Origin: Psococerastis gibbosa
Lineage: Eukaryota; Arthropoda; Insecta; Psocodea; Psocidae
DNA: 64,000 nucleotides
Assembly (NCBI GenBank): GCA_963971405.1
Contig: OZ020489.1
Location: forward strand, 38,349,047 to 38,413,046
Direction of reading: 5' to 3'
Shown here: positions 36,307-47,396 of the stretch, piece by piece
Numbering within the stretch: position 1 is the first letter of the stretch
Layout: each line of letters starts with the position of its first letter
Program-made: the position numbers and the translations under genes
The notes under the pieces: model-generated
The model's input: only the letters and a program-made list of their open reading frames with translations
The model's database searches: none
What the model was told of the DNA's origin: nothing

Positions 36307-37362
36307 GGAAAAGCTCTCATGAAATCTATTATTCATACTTGTATTGTCTGTGCAAAATGGCACCCTGTTCGTCCTTCACCTACTCAAGGTCAGTTGCCAC
36401 CGTGGAGGGTTGAACAAACATTCTGCTTCCGTGGAGTCGTTGGCATAGATTGTTTCGGTCCATATTTATACAAATTTTCAGGTCGACGAAATTCCGGCAC
36501 TTCAAAGATGTACGGGATAATTTTCGTATGTGAAGGGTCACGTGCTTGTCACATCGAACCCCTCTCATCCCTCTCGACCAGAGATTTTCTCGCAGCTGTA
36601 GACCGCTTCACCGCACGCGGAGGACTACCTCAAAAAATAAGGTCTGATTGTGCTAAAAGCTTTTCCGCCGGTTTCAGAAAAATGTCGGAAGTTTCAAAGT
36701 GGCTGAATGAAAATTCTGACTCCATTATTTCCAATTTGGCGTCAAGGTCAATTGAATTTAGCCAAATTCCGGCTTACAGCCCATGGTTTAGTTCATGGGA
36801 ACAAATCATAGCTTGTTGCAAAAGATTGCTCAAAGTATTACTTATATCGCCCATGTACTATGAGGAATACGCCACCATCATCACTAGGGTGGAATCTCTT
36901 GTTAACTCGCGCCCCTATTTAGAACCTTCCCAGGACGCCAAAGACTCCGTCGATTTATTGTGTCCAGCATCTTTCCTGATTGGAGGTCCATTCTCATGCC
37001 CTCCCACTTTCCTGCATAACCATGAATATGACACAGTGCCAATAAGTAACCGTACCAGATGGGATCGTATTTCCATAACCATTGAAGTATTCTGGAAGCG
37101 TTGGCATGCAGAAGTTCTGCATACTCTAATGCAAAAGCACAAATGGCCCAGGGGCAATTCAAAAAATCTGGTTATAGGGCAACTGGTGTGGGTGCCTGAC
37201 ACTAGAAGCCAACCGGGAACCTGGCCTTTAGGTCGAATTTCCAATGTTTACCCAGATCAGGCTGGAGATGTCCGAGTTGTGGATGTTTCAACCCAATCTG
37301 GAATTCTAAGAAGAGCCAGTAGAAATTTGATTGTCGTGCCTGTCATGTGTCAGGTATCCTAG
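36307..37362 (+). pseudogene. BEL/Pao integrase core and C-terminal domain
   Basis: Begins with the CIVC of the zinc domain. It then shows the catalytic triad of a DDE integrase: Asp in GIDCFGPY (about residue 44 from the Met at 36319), Asp in RSDCAKSF (110) and Glu in SSWEQII (161), with about 50 residues between the last two. The C terminus (RWDRI, W.RWH.EVL, WPLGRI) is the DUF5641-like domain found at the end of Pao polyproteins. SDCAKSF replaces the commoner SDN.TNF. The frame ends naturally at 37362, about 210 bases before the 3' LTR. Confidence 0.9.
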
Positions 37363-37573
37363 TTGAATTTTCAAAAATTTAATTAAAAAATAATAATAAT
37401 AATTTAATAATAATAACCATAATATTTATATACTAATTTGTTGTTAATTTAATTTCATATTGTACTTACCATGCATGTTATACTATGTAAGGTTGTTGTG
37501 GTTTGTCATGTATTTATGTAATGTATTTTTTACTGATCAGCCCACATATTGGTTTCAATTCCTGCCCCCAGTA

Positions 37574-37862
37574 TAGTCATGTTAATTAAAACATGTCAAA
37601 AGGAATAACTGCACATACAATCAGTATCAATCGATAACTCGCTTGTGTCAGTAATCACAAGTACCGTAACTGTTGTCATTTTATACAATTTTACTATTTC
37701 AATATTATAGTGAGTCGTGCCGTGCCCCCCCCCCCCCTCTTAGTCTACCAGAACTTCAATTCACTACGCACACGGGCGCCCGTCTCTTCAAGAAGGCACC
37801 AAAGTAGTAAGTTTTGGGAACAGCAACACCCCCTCAGCTAGGCACACCAAGCACACCCACTA
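37574..37862 (+). repeat. 3' LTR of the BEL/Pao element
   Basis: 289 bp, identical to the 5' LTR over 37586-37862, starting TAGTCATG and ending CCCACTA before the ACCGG duplication. No obvious polypurine tract precedes it; the preceding bases are pyrimidine-rich (CCTGCCCCCAG), which is odd for an LTR element. Confidence 0.88.
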
Positions 37863-38687
37863 ACCGGGGTTTATATAACACCATGTCACGTGATGGCATT
37901 AATTCAATTGTTTAAAATAAATGAACAGCAAATTTTAGATTTTTTAAATTTTTTATGTTGGTAATCGTAGCAAGAGTGCGAAGCGCGGAAAATTAAAATT
38001 GTGTCTATTTAAACAATTGAAAGATTTCCACCCTAAAACGGGCCCAGCCCATAGGGAAGTGACAAAAAACTGTAAAAATTTTATTTTGGAAATAAATTTT
38101 GATTGATTGATGATGATGATTCGGTTGATGAGTTTCATAAATTCATAAAAACATGTTTATTTCTAGTGGGACATGTGTTTATATTTTCTATTAATATTTG
38201 CTCAGGCAGCATCGCGTCTTCAGTATTGTCAATATCACAATTTAAAACATTCTGAAATTTACTGTTCATTTATTTTAAACAATTGAATTAATACCATCAC
38301 GTGACATGGTATTATATTAAAATCGCCATGATTGGGATGCTGGTGAATAATGGATTTGGACAAACAGTGAATGCATGTGTCCAATTTTGCAACCTGGCCG
38401 TACCTTTCCATTGGAATGCTTCGCTTGGTAGGGCATTGGACCGGGAAACGGAAGGTCGTAGTTCGAAACTTGACGTGAAAGGAAAAGGTTTCCGATTGGC
38501 CTGGGCTCACCCAAGCTTAACAGATTATCGATTTTCGTATAACCGTACATTACACCTTGCTTACTTTGGGTACCTTGCTTGCACCTGTTGACGAAAAAGC
38601 GAAACAGGGCAGCCGTCTTGCTATACCATGTTGAATCCTCAGAACAGAGCCTGTTGCAGTCAGTCTAAGTGCGCGTCGAGTGACCAG

Positions 38688-38896
38688 CAGTGCCGGATTT
38701 ACCCCCCCCCCCCCCAAATGCCTAAAATTCCCACTCCCACAAACGAGATTTAAAAGAATAATAATAATATAAATAAATTAAAAGTTGAAGACAATTTCCA
38801 AAGAAAGTTTTGAAATTGGGGGGAAATTGAACGTTTGCACACGCGGCCCCCACATATATTGTACCCACGGCTCCCACAGGGGTTAATCCGGCACTG
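38688..38896. mobile_element. hAT-like MITE
   Basis: Inverted ends CAGTGCCGGATTTA and TTAATCCGGCACTG with a C-run inside the left end. The motif GTCGAGT occurs on both sides but not at the exact boundary, so the duplication is uncertain. A tail piece of the same kind is near 52160-52195. Confidence 0.7.
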
Positions 38897-39670
38897 GTCG
38901 AGTCCTGGCTACCATGTATTGTAAGATCGTTTTATTTGCTGCAGCCCCCCCCCCCCCTCCTGGCGTTGCGTTGCGTTGCGTTTAGCATGAGTGGTGAAAT
39001 GCAGGTGAACTCTGTAAATTTCAAGTACTAGCAACGGCAACTCGAGTTACCCCAATCTGATATTGTAAACTTGGATTAGGTAAGGTCCTCACTTTTAAAA
39101 ACTGTGACCAAACGTTGTCTGTACATGCTACAGTGCTTCATAATAGGCCTTCGTTATACCTATGCTACACACTACATGCTACATTATGTTTTATAACGTA
39201 GACTGTAGAGGAGCATTTCATCTACTTTCTCAGTTTTTTTATTAGGTAGTGTGGTTTGGATTTTGGCGCCGCGGAGAAGGAAGCGCGGGGTTAGCAGATC
39301 CGTCGGGGCAGGAGGGGGGTGTCGTCTGCTGTCGCAAGCGCGTGGTGGTGTTGTGTATAGCCTAGTTGGCGTTGAAATAATATATTTCCTTTATTAATTA
39401 AACTACAGGTAGTTAATGAGAACTTTGACTTTGTAGTTTGTACATTAAACGTCCAGTTAGGTGTCCGATTCTGTGAACGGAGGTGAACCCCCCCCCCCCC
39501 TCCTAGAATTCCTGGTTACGACCTTGGGGCTTAGAATCAAACAAATACAAAAGGTAAGTTTTCACCCTATTCACCACCATCAACGGTTGTCATTTAATAT
39601 ATACAAGACGAATTCAATTAGACTACGTATAAAAAACTAGATTCATGAGAAATTTAAGTTATCTTAGGCT
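38897..39670. other. No recognisable gene
   Basis: Includes a GTTGC tandem tract at about 38963, C-runs at 38945 and 39489, and a short GC-rich stretch at 39265-39350. No long frame or transposon ends were found. Confidence 0.5.
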
Positions 39671-40410
39671 AAGCCTGCCATACCTCATACCTCCCGGTTT
39701 ACCCGGGAGGCTCCTGGTTTTCAGCCCAATCTCCCGGCTCCCGGGTGAATGTTGTCGGGAGGCCGTAATCTCCCGGTTTTGGAAAATGGCCCGGAAAATC
39801 TCCCTGTTTTTCTAAGACATGAAATTGAATAATGTAATTTTACGATTAAGTATAAATTTTAATTGAATTGTGTGCAATTATATACATTGCCTGTAAACTC
39901 CTATCACTCCTATCAATCTGCGTAAAACCCCACTATTTCAGGCCTGTTTTTCAAACATTTTCAACCAGGGGAGACCCCCGGGCCCCCCTTGTTTCCGACT
40001 ATACCTGCTTAAGTCGTCTAAAATCTGAACGTTATTGCTATCAAAATGCGTAAAACCCCACTACATCAAGCCAATTTATCAGAAATTTTCCACCGGGGGA
40101 GACCCCCGGGCCCCCCTATGTACAATCGTATTCTTTGCGTTTAAAATCTAAATGTTACTGCTATCAATACGCGTAAAACCCCATCAATTTAAACCAAGTT
40201 TTTCTACCGGGGGAGACCCCCGGGCCCCCTTGTTTGCCACTGCGGGTATATTTATCGCCTGTAAAATCTGATCGTTACTGCTAACTAAATGCGTAAAACC
40301 ACATTAATTTCAGGCCTGTTTTTCAAAAATTTTCTACCGGGGGAGACCCCCGGGCCCCCGTTGTGTGCCAAAAACCTCCCGGTTTTCTGACAAATAAATC
40401 TGGCAGGCTT
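39671..40410. mobile_element. TIR element carrying four G-rich tandem units
   Basis: Perfect 10-bp inverted ends AAGCCTGCCA and TGGCAGGCTT, then CTCCCGG-rich sequence near each end. Units starting GCGTAAAACC are at 39920, 40048, 40172 and 40291 (119-128 bp apart), each with GGGGAGACCCCCGGGCCCCC, which can fold back on itself. Flanks ATCTTAGG/ATCTTAAT are only partly alike. Confidence 0.75.
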
Positions 40411-40837
40411 ATCTTAATAAGTTCTCACTTGTTGATACGGCCGACATGGTACCGTACCAGAAAATCAGCCTTGTTTGCCTCTCACATGCGTATTATACAA
40501 TAGAAACTCCAATTCAATGGTCCACATGTTAAAAAATGTGCCACTGGGTGAGCCACATTTTCATGGAAACGCAACAGGTTAGAAAGTGGTGAAAGTAGCC
40601 CGAGCTGACATCTATGAGGGAAAATGAGAAACAGAATGTGCGCTAACAACCAATGTCCTGTCATCTAGCGAGAGCTTTAGAAACTGCTACACTTTCCACG
40701 ATGGAAGCTTCTACAGTTCAGCTACAGATGGCGTCTGCTGTCGTATTTTGTCCAAGTTTTCTTTTGATATTACAATAGTTCGCGGAAAATCAATCATTCA
40801 TAGCTTTTCATGGCTTATATATATAGTGGAGTTATGG

Positions 40838-41000
40838 TTATAAAGCCCTCTCTTACACTCAACTAGGAAGGCCGAGGACCGCCTGCTTTACATGGCCTCC
40901 GAAGCATGGCCCCGAAAATGTAGTGGGGGACTCAAACCAACAACCTTTCGGGTGAAAGTTGGAGTATCTACCACTAGTCCACTACTCAACACGTCATTAA
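40838..41000 (-). mobile_element. tRNA-derived SINE, copy
   Basis: Minus-strand copy with a changed B box (GGACTCAAACC reversed, 40928-40938), CTTTCGGGTGAAAG, and TATAAAGCCCTCTCTTACAC in the body. The tail is mostly lost. Confidence 0.85.
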
Positions 41001-41159
41001 TGAAATGTAGAGGAGCATTTTTTCTAATTAAGCGGGAATTTGACCATCACAATACATACACAATACTTTATTGATCGATCACGTGGAAATCAATTATATA
41101 AAAAACGCGTAGTGGCGGTACTGCGATTTCCTCAAGTTTTGATTTCCCAGAGTAAACAC

Positions 41160-41475
41160 ATGTCAAGACATGTAGAGTAGCGGTACGGCCTCTGACTTTC
41201 ACCCGAAAGGTTTTTGGTTCAAGTCCTACACAATGTACACATCCTTTCAGGCCATGCTTCGGAGTTCGGAAGGCATGTAAAGCAGGCGGTCCCGGGCCTT
41301 CCTAGTTGAGTGTAAGAGAGGGCTTAACAGCCCTAACTCCGCTAAGTTGGGCTGGTTGTCTTAGTAGTAGAACAAAAACTCCTTATTTATTTATTTTAAA
41401 CACCTGTGTACTATTGTAGCCTGTATATAGGTAATTATGCCTGTGCTTAGCATGTGCAAGAATCAACGGCAGTTT
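41160..41475 (+). mobile_element. tRNA-derived SINE, long-tail copy
   Basis: A-box-like TAGAGTAGCGGTACGG, CTTTCACCCGAAAG and B box GGTTCAAGTCC at 41216-41226. The body continues to TTATTTATTTTAAACACCTG and TGTGCTTAGCATGTGC, the long tail shared with 25455-25830. Confidence 0.88.
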
Positions 41476-41530
41476 TGAAAAAAAAAATTATTGTTTGAAA
41501 AAATTATGCATAATGCGTGCCCAAAATCAT

Positions 41531-41706
41531 GGGCGGACCCAGCCGAAAATTTAGGGGGGTCACAAGTTTTTTTGAGTTGGAAAGGTAATTTTTTTGGTTG
41601 AAAAGTTGATTTATTTATTTATTTTTAACTATAGGTATCTTATGAATTTACTATGTATTTACTCATTTATGGGTCATGACCCCCCCCTTCGTGGACCCGC
41701 CATTGT
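41531..41706. mobile_element. hAT-type MITE of the 28073 family
   Basis: Ends CATGGGCGGACCCAGCC and GTGGACCCGCCATTG. The interior shares AAAATTTAGGGGGGTCACAA and GAATTTACTATG with 28073-28245. No target duplication was seen. Confidence 0.75.
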
Positions 41707-41754
41707 GTTCCAATGCATTGAATACCCTGCGATTAATACTGTGTTGCATTAGCC

Positions 41755-42083
41755 CTGGGGTGCCCTAACTTTTTGTCCGTAGACCAGTTGATTATTTTAT
41801 GATTTTCCGTGGACCACCATGCCTGTCACAGGAAAATCGTCCAATTCTAGGACCAAGATCAAGTAATTATTGTAGAAGTTTGTGCATACAATTAGGCTGC
41901 GTGCTAATATTTGCTTAAATATTTAGGACTAGTATTGATTGGATTCTATGGTTCAGGGCCAAGACTTACTGTATTTTACTTCTAATTTCCAATAACTCAG
42001 CTGTTTTCTTATCTTATTTCGTAATTTGGTCCGTGGCCCACCGATATACTGTATGCCTGTGGACCACAGTTTGGGAACCACTG
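41755..42083. mobile_element. hAT-type MITE, 329 bp
   Basis: Left end CTGGGGTGCCC; right end GGACCACAGTTTGGGAACCA CTG, the familiar 'CAGTGGTTCCCAAACTGTGG' hAT end. A perfect 8-bp duplication CATTAGCC lies at 41747-41754 and 42084-42091. Confidence 0.92.
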
Positions 42084-42984
42084 CATTAGCCTATAATTCT
42101 AGACCATTTAATCGTCCCATCAATCAATTTCGAGCATTGGGATAGGGAATGTGGAACTGAAATTTAACCCTAGGACAATTATTTACCATGAAACTACTCA
42201 TATTCTCTGTCTCGGTACCTACAGTACTAATTGATAAATTGGAAAGCAAGTACGGGTTCACTCGTACCGGTTCTTTTAGAGGTACAACAAAAACCGATAA
42301 AAAGTGAAAATTCATGAATTCATTTATGAGAAACAATAGGATAAAAAAATTCCATCATCGCTGTGGGCCTCAATATTTATTAATTGAAGCGCCCTGACTA
42401 AAAAAAAAAAAAAAAAAAAAACAATGAATGTCACCACAGCAGAAACAAAAACTCGGTTTTCCTCTCTTGCTTAGACAAATCTGGGTTAATTAATAAGAGG
42501 TGGATTATTAAAAGAGGCTCATTAAATGGAACCTTCATTAGACTCGTTTTAACAAAAGACTCCTCCAAGTGAATTGTTTCAAAGCTGTGCTCTGCTGTAG
42601 ACACTTCCACAGGGCAGGACAATTCAACTCATCCTTTTGTGGATTTATATTCTAATAGCCGTGGGTATTTACATTATACCTTTTGTCTAGGTAGTGTATT
42701 GCAGATAATGGAGAGAAAGCTCGTCAAATATAAAGACGTTTTTCATTTCATTTCATTTCATTTCAAAGAAGTGAGATACGAGGGATTTCCAGTATTCCAT
42801 ATCTCTATATTTAGACATCATATATCTAGGCAGCCAACGCCCTTACCATGTTATTCCATGAGAGCAGAACATGTTTCAAACTGCGGCAAACTTGGTAGTG
42901 TACACAGCGTTGGCAGGGGAACATGCAATGGTGGGACATGAAAACGCGCTGAGACTATAACAGGCCGTCTACGTGCATGTCGAA

Positions 42985-43205
42985 TTAAAGTCACCTCCGA
43001 TTTAATCGTGTGACTTTGCCATGTTCCCCAAGTGGTTCGGAATCCACTATAATCAGGAGGTCCACCCTGTCAATCAACTCCCCTTTTACCCCGAGGTGAA
43101 GGAGTATGAGGTGCCTCAAGTTAACAAACAGACTCACTCCCCCCGTCAGGCGGACAGGGTTGCTTAATAAGCAGAAATGCTGAAATCGTTGCGTTGGAAA
43201 CAACA
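42985..43205 (+). repeat. Dispersed repeat III, fullest copy
   Basis: Runs from AAAGTCACCTCCGATTTAAT through GGTTCGGAATCCACTATAAT and CAGGAGGTCCACCCTGTC to GACAGGGTTGCTTAA.AAGCA. GGTTCGGAATCC is close to a pol III B box, so a SINE origin is possible. Confidence 0.7.
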
Positions 43206-43444
43206 AAACAACATCATCTCTAGGCGTTAAGAGGAAATAGGACAAACACATGCGATTTTTTTTTTACCAAGTCGAAGACTTGCATCTTTAGATGACAAAA
43301 TATTAAATTAAAAAGATTTATTGATCGGGTCAAATTAAGATGCCCACATCATGAAATACGACCATTTGATGAAGTGAGCAAATCTACGATGTAGTTACGG
43401 CGTACTGGATATATACGTGTATCATGTATCAATATATGTACATA

Positions 43445-43652
43445 CAAGGGCGGATCCAGCCGAGGATTTAGGGGGGGGGGGTCACATTTTCTTTGTATGT
43501 ATAAAAGGTAATTTTTGTTGTTGTTGAAAAGTTGAGTTTTATTCATTTTTTTTTTACTAGGTATCTTATAAATTTACCATGAATTTACTCACTTAGGGGG
43601 GGGGGTCATGCCGCTCCTGACGCCCCCCCCCCCCACCGTGGATCCGCCATTG
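43445..43652. mobile_element. hAT-type MITE, 208 bp
   Basis: Ends CAAGGGCGGATCCAGCC and GTGGATCCGCCATTG; flanks TGTACATA and TGAACATA agree at seven of eight. A G-run and a C-run lie inside. Confidence 0.9.
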
Positions 43653-43669
43653 TGAACATATCATATTCA

Positions 43670-43870
43670 CAATTGTGGCACAAGACTTGGCAACGGCTGT
43701 AACTACCAGATTCCCAAGTATAATACGTTCCTATTTCAACACTCCCTCAATATTTAATAAGCTACCAGAAAACATTAAATCTACCACTTCTACAAAACTC
43801 TTCAAAAAAAGAATTAAAGCCTATCTTAATCCTAATACATACCGTACAAAAACATAGCCTACTAGAAGAA
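43670..43870 (+). pseudogene. LINE C-terminal fragment
   Basis: Encodes FNTPSIFNKLPENIKSTTST and KLFKKRIKAYL, the conserved '..lwN.LP..i......fk..lk.yL' end of many LINE (CR1/jockey-like) proteins, with the natural stop. Upstream domains are absent because the hAT MITE lies directly before it. Downstream AT-rich sequence to about 44100 may be its 3' UTR. Confidence 0.8.
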
Positions 43871-44226
43871 TGCATACTAAAAAATAAACATACGATTATT
43901 TCATTATTATTTTTTTTTTAAAGAATGGTAAACAAATTTAATACTCCTAATAACTTATTACTCGCTATTGTGATCATCTCTTATTGTATTTAAGTTGATT
44001 TGTATTTTATTTTTATGTTTATTTTCTTAAAGGATAGGTTTCATTTAGGTTAATTTTTTTTTAATTTGAAGGGGGCCTTTGGGATCCCCCATTTGCAAAT
44101 ATAAAATTGTCTCAAATTATGTATAGTTTGAAGAATTATACGATTTATTTATTAGTCTATCGTATATTAAGAATTAAAAAGAGAAGTATTTCTTCTAGGA
44201 AAAGCGATATTTGTGATAGATCTGCA

Positions 44227-44516
44227 CAGGGGCGTAAAGTTTGGGGGGGGGGGGGCACTGTCCAACTTGCCGAGGCTCGAGGCTCGAGCATTGTAAGACG
44301 TAGTTCATACTTCTTGGTCCCCTTTGCAGCATTATGAATATAATCATTCCTTTTTTTGCTTTGTAAAATCAACAGCTATACTTTACAACTATTAAAATGC
44401 GTAAAACCCTACAATTTTGCTCTTATATTTTCAATTTTTCCTTAAATCCTGCCTGATGACGTCATAAGGTCTGCTTAGTTTTGCCCCCGCCATAATTCTA
44501 AAACTTTACGCCTCTG
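44227..44516. mobile_element. hAT-type MITE, 290 bp
   Basis: Ends CAGGGGCGTAAAGTTT and AAACTTTACGCCTCTG, with a perfect 8-bp duplication GATCTGCA at 44219-44226 and 44517-44524. It has a G-run inside and one GCGTAAAACC motif. Confidence 0.93.
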
Positions 44517-44999
44517 GATCTGCAATGGATCTCGAGGGGGGGGGGGGGTTCTTAAAGTGCACAAACCCATCTATCCTGCAATATTGCGTCCTATTACTAA
44601 ATGCTATAATGTTCTGCACTTTACTGCCAATATTCGTGTGTGAATATGGATATAATACGATAATCTAGTCGGAAGAGCTATTCAAAGCACATGCGACGTC
44701 TTTTATGAGTGGAAATGGGGTGTTGAGTGCAGCTATTAGCAGAGTTAGCTAACTATTCGGAATAATGCCGTGTATAAATGCTGCAAACACAGGCGTAGAC
44801 AGTCGTTAATGTTTATAACTATTATGTATAGTGTATAATCCATACCTGTTATTGCATATACAGTATGTATATGGCCCTTCAATATGTATTAATTGCAAGG
44901 GCATCACTCGGGAAAGGGTATTTGCCCTATACCTTGGCCTGTGGGCTACCATTAGAGTTCTACATTACATTACATTACATTACATTCTACACTACCAGT

Positions 45000-45400
45000 C
45001 AGTCTAAGGGCGTGTCAAGTCCTGGTCACCTCCGAATTAATCATGTGATTTTACCATGTTCGTGGTTCGGAATCCACTATAATTAGGAGGTCCACCCTGT
45101 TAGTCAATTCCTCTTTTCCCTGAGGTGAAGGAGTTTGCCCATTGGGTGCCTAACGTTAATAAACAGACTCACTCCCCCCTCTAGTCTGACAGGGTTGCTT
45201 AAAGCAGAAATGCTGAAAGCAGGCGTGGGAAAACAAAAAAACGTTCCCCATGTGGTTTGGAGCCCACTATAATCAGGAGGTCCACCCTGGCAGTCAACTC
45301 CCAATCTTCCTGAGGTGAATAGTCTTCCCCTAGGTTGTCTCAAGTTAATAAACTCACTCACTCACCCTCGCAAGACTGACAAGGTTGTTTAAAAGAATAC
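45000..45400 (+). repeat. Dispersed repeat III, tandem copies
   Basis: A full copy (45000-45240) is followed directly by a second that starts within the family sequence (CCATGTGGTTTGGAGCCCAC, 45245-45400). A TTACA tandem tract at about 44965 precedes them. Confidence 0.75.
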
Positions 45401-45655
45401 TGAAAGCAGGTGCAAGCTTGTTTAATTGGTAGGTAGGAACTCCGCACAACGTTTAGTTACGGGGGCCTACATTTAATGTAAACATAGGTTAAAAAAATTG
45501 AAAAATTATGATTATTCTTTCTATGATGCACACGACGAGCGTGTCCATCAAACATAGCAGTGCATACATTTTTTTAGGCGCGGGACTCTTTCGAGTATTT
45601 GCGCCGGTCGGTGTGTGTGTGCGGAAGTGATGGCTCGCTTGGATACTATTGGTAG

Positions 45656-46370
45656 CAGTGGCGTAGCCAAGGGGGGTGGGTTCAGTTGGGTCCGGACCCC
45701 CCCCCCCCAAATCTAGCAAAACTGCAAATGTTTCAGATATTTATGTAAAAAAAAACCCCGGCCCCCCTGTTTCCAGTTTTGTTAATAAATTTATCGCCTA
45801 TAAAATCAAAATTTTTTGCCGGCAAACTATTTCAGGCCTATCTTTTAAAAAACATTCCCCGCGGTAGCTCCCGGGCCCCCTCTTGTTATCTGTAATATTC
45901 TTCACACGTAAAATATGAACATAAATGCTTTCAAAGTGCGTAAATTCCACTATTTTGGGCCTATTATTTTCCAAAATTATTTCACGGGGGGAAACCCCAG
46001 GGCCCCCCCTTCCTTGTAGTAGGTCTATACTATTCTTCGGCTGTAAAACCAAAATATTATTACAATAAGGTACAAGACGTATATACATCAAAATGTGTAA
46101 AACTCCACAATTTCAGGCATTTTTTTCTAAAAATCTTCCCCGGGGGAGACCCCCGGTCCCCCCTTCGGCCCCCCAAAATTAAGGTCATCCCACTAATTAG
46201 GAGATGCTTACGTCCATGAGAACGGCTTTCCTCTTTTTCTACTATTTTTCGAAAATACGGGGGGGGGGGGGGTGTAGCGCCAAATGAAACACCACTTCAT
46301 TCGAAAACCTATCGTATCGTGTTGCATGAAAACTGGACCTCCCCAAAAAAAAGTTCTGGCTACGTCGCTG
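45656..46370. mobile_element. hAT-type element, 715 bp, with four diverged G-rich units
   Basis: Ends CAGTGGCGTAGCCAAGG and TGGCTACGTCGCTG, with a perfect 8-bp duplication ATTGGTAG at 45648-45655 and 46371-46378. It holds about four units with CCCCGG...GGCCCCCC and GCGTAAA blocks, related to those at 39920-40372. No transposase is encoded. Confidence 0.92.
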
Positions 46371-47396
46371 ATTGGTAGTTGTGGTTCAGAATGGTTTTGT
46401 CTACAGTCTACAGGTGGGGCATGACTCCGGTCTTGATTAGAAAGCTTAGCGTTGCCGTGACCGGCCCATGCTTGTCCCCTATTAAGTTTGGCAGGGTGTC
46501 AGTGCATACAGTACATATATTTTTGTGTACAGTGTTGAGATTGGTCAGAATTTGTTTGTGCTGCAAGTTAAGACTACCGATAAGAAGAACCGTGTTTCCA
46601 CAAGCTATGCTGATGGGTTCCCTTCTTCTAAATCTACTCCTTGATCATCATGCATACGATATACACATGTATGCATTCTTTTGCAAGATGTATTCTATTT
46701 TTATTTATTTACATGAAAAGGAAAATAAAATTTTGTTCCAACCTGAGCTAATAGAATCATATTTAATTATACATAAACAGTCATTCCAACAGCGGAGGGT
46801 CAGCGTGTTTCAAAGAAAACTTCATTTTATATTCATAAAGGAAGCTCTAAATCCTAGCTAAATTGAAATAATGCGTAAAAGATGCAGAATATAATGTAAA
46901 TAAAAGTAGAACTGTCAGTTCGCTTTTTGCATGGATTCCTCCTCTCAAGTCCCTTCCAGCACTTAACTTCATGAAATATTTATTACAACTCTGTCCATTT
47001 TTCTCCGTCTATTTTGTATTCGCAGCGTTGGATGCGGGACCACTCTAAGAAAATATAAATTTTCATATATTTCCTGTAGCTTATGTCATACCTGCTTACT
47101 ATGTGTTGAAGATTACCATGAATAACGTATATGTACTAGAACTGAATTTATTGTTTTACATTTTTGAGATGAAAGATGGAACATAATTGCTATGCGGCAA
47201 TGCAGGTTTTAGAAAGAAAGAAAGAAAATGGGCATTATTTTCGATATGGGGGATTTTTTGGCCTTCGGCCCACTTATACAATTAATTAACCCATTTACAG
47301 TTGACGCAGTGCAATTAACATAACTCTTACAATTAGGGAAATTACAATTGACATAATGCAACATGTTATGTTATAATTAAGGAAATTCTAATAAAT
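46371..47396. other. Unrecognised 160-codon frame, otherwise nothing clear
   Basis: A plus-strand frame at 46379-46861 (160 residues) is the longest outside the retroelement. It has no recognisable domain or splice context and a hydrophobic, low-information sequence, so I do not call it a gene. Confidence 0.4.

Larger units (their letters stand above)
31329..37862 (+). mobile_element. BEL/Pao LTR retrotransposon, nearly full length, coding region broken
   Basis: A 6.5 kb element bounded by direct LTRs and a 5-bp duplication, ACCGG, at 31324-31328 and 37863-37867. Gag, zinc-knuckle, aspartic protease, reverse transcriptase, RNase H, integrase and a Pao-type C-terminal domain occur in that order in one strand. 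RNase H ahead of integrase with no envelope, together with the domain styles, indicates BEL/Pao. The single long frame is interrupted by one frameshift near 32530 and in-frame stops at about 34258, 34669 and 36304. The LTRs are identical over 277 bp, so the insertion is recent. It sits in the terminal repeat of a MITE. Confidence 0.93.
31297..38342. mobile_element. Palindromic MITE split by the BEL/Pao element
   Basis: The left end (CTGCAGCCCGACCATGGCGA, 31297 onward) is separated from the rest of its arm (37863-37940) by the retroelement. The right arm, 38252-38342, is the reverse complement of the rejoined left arm through CACCATGTCACGTGATGG, CAATTGTTTAAAATAAATGA and CATGGCGATTTTAATA. Without the insertion the element is about 0.5 kb. 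Related ends occur at 1366-1543, near 11183 and at 19928. Confidence 0.75.

Noticed and set aside
39240-39350. GGCGCC-containing GC-rich stretch resembling a retroviral primer-binding site
   Set aside because: No LTR pair or coding region is nearby.
46379-46861. 160-codon plus-strand frame
   Set aside because: No domain, no splice or promoter context, and composition like neighbouring noncoding DNA. It begins just inside the target duplication of a MITE.
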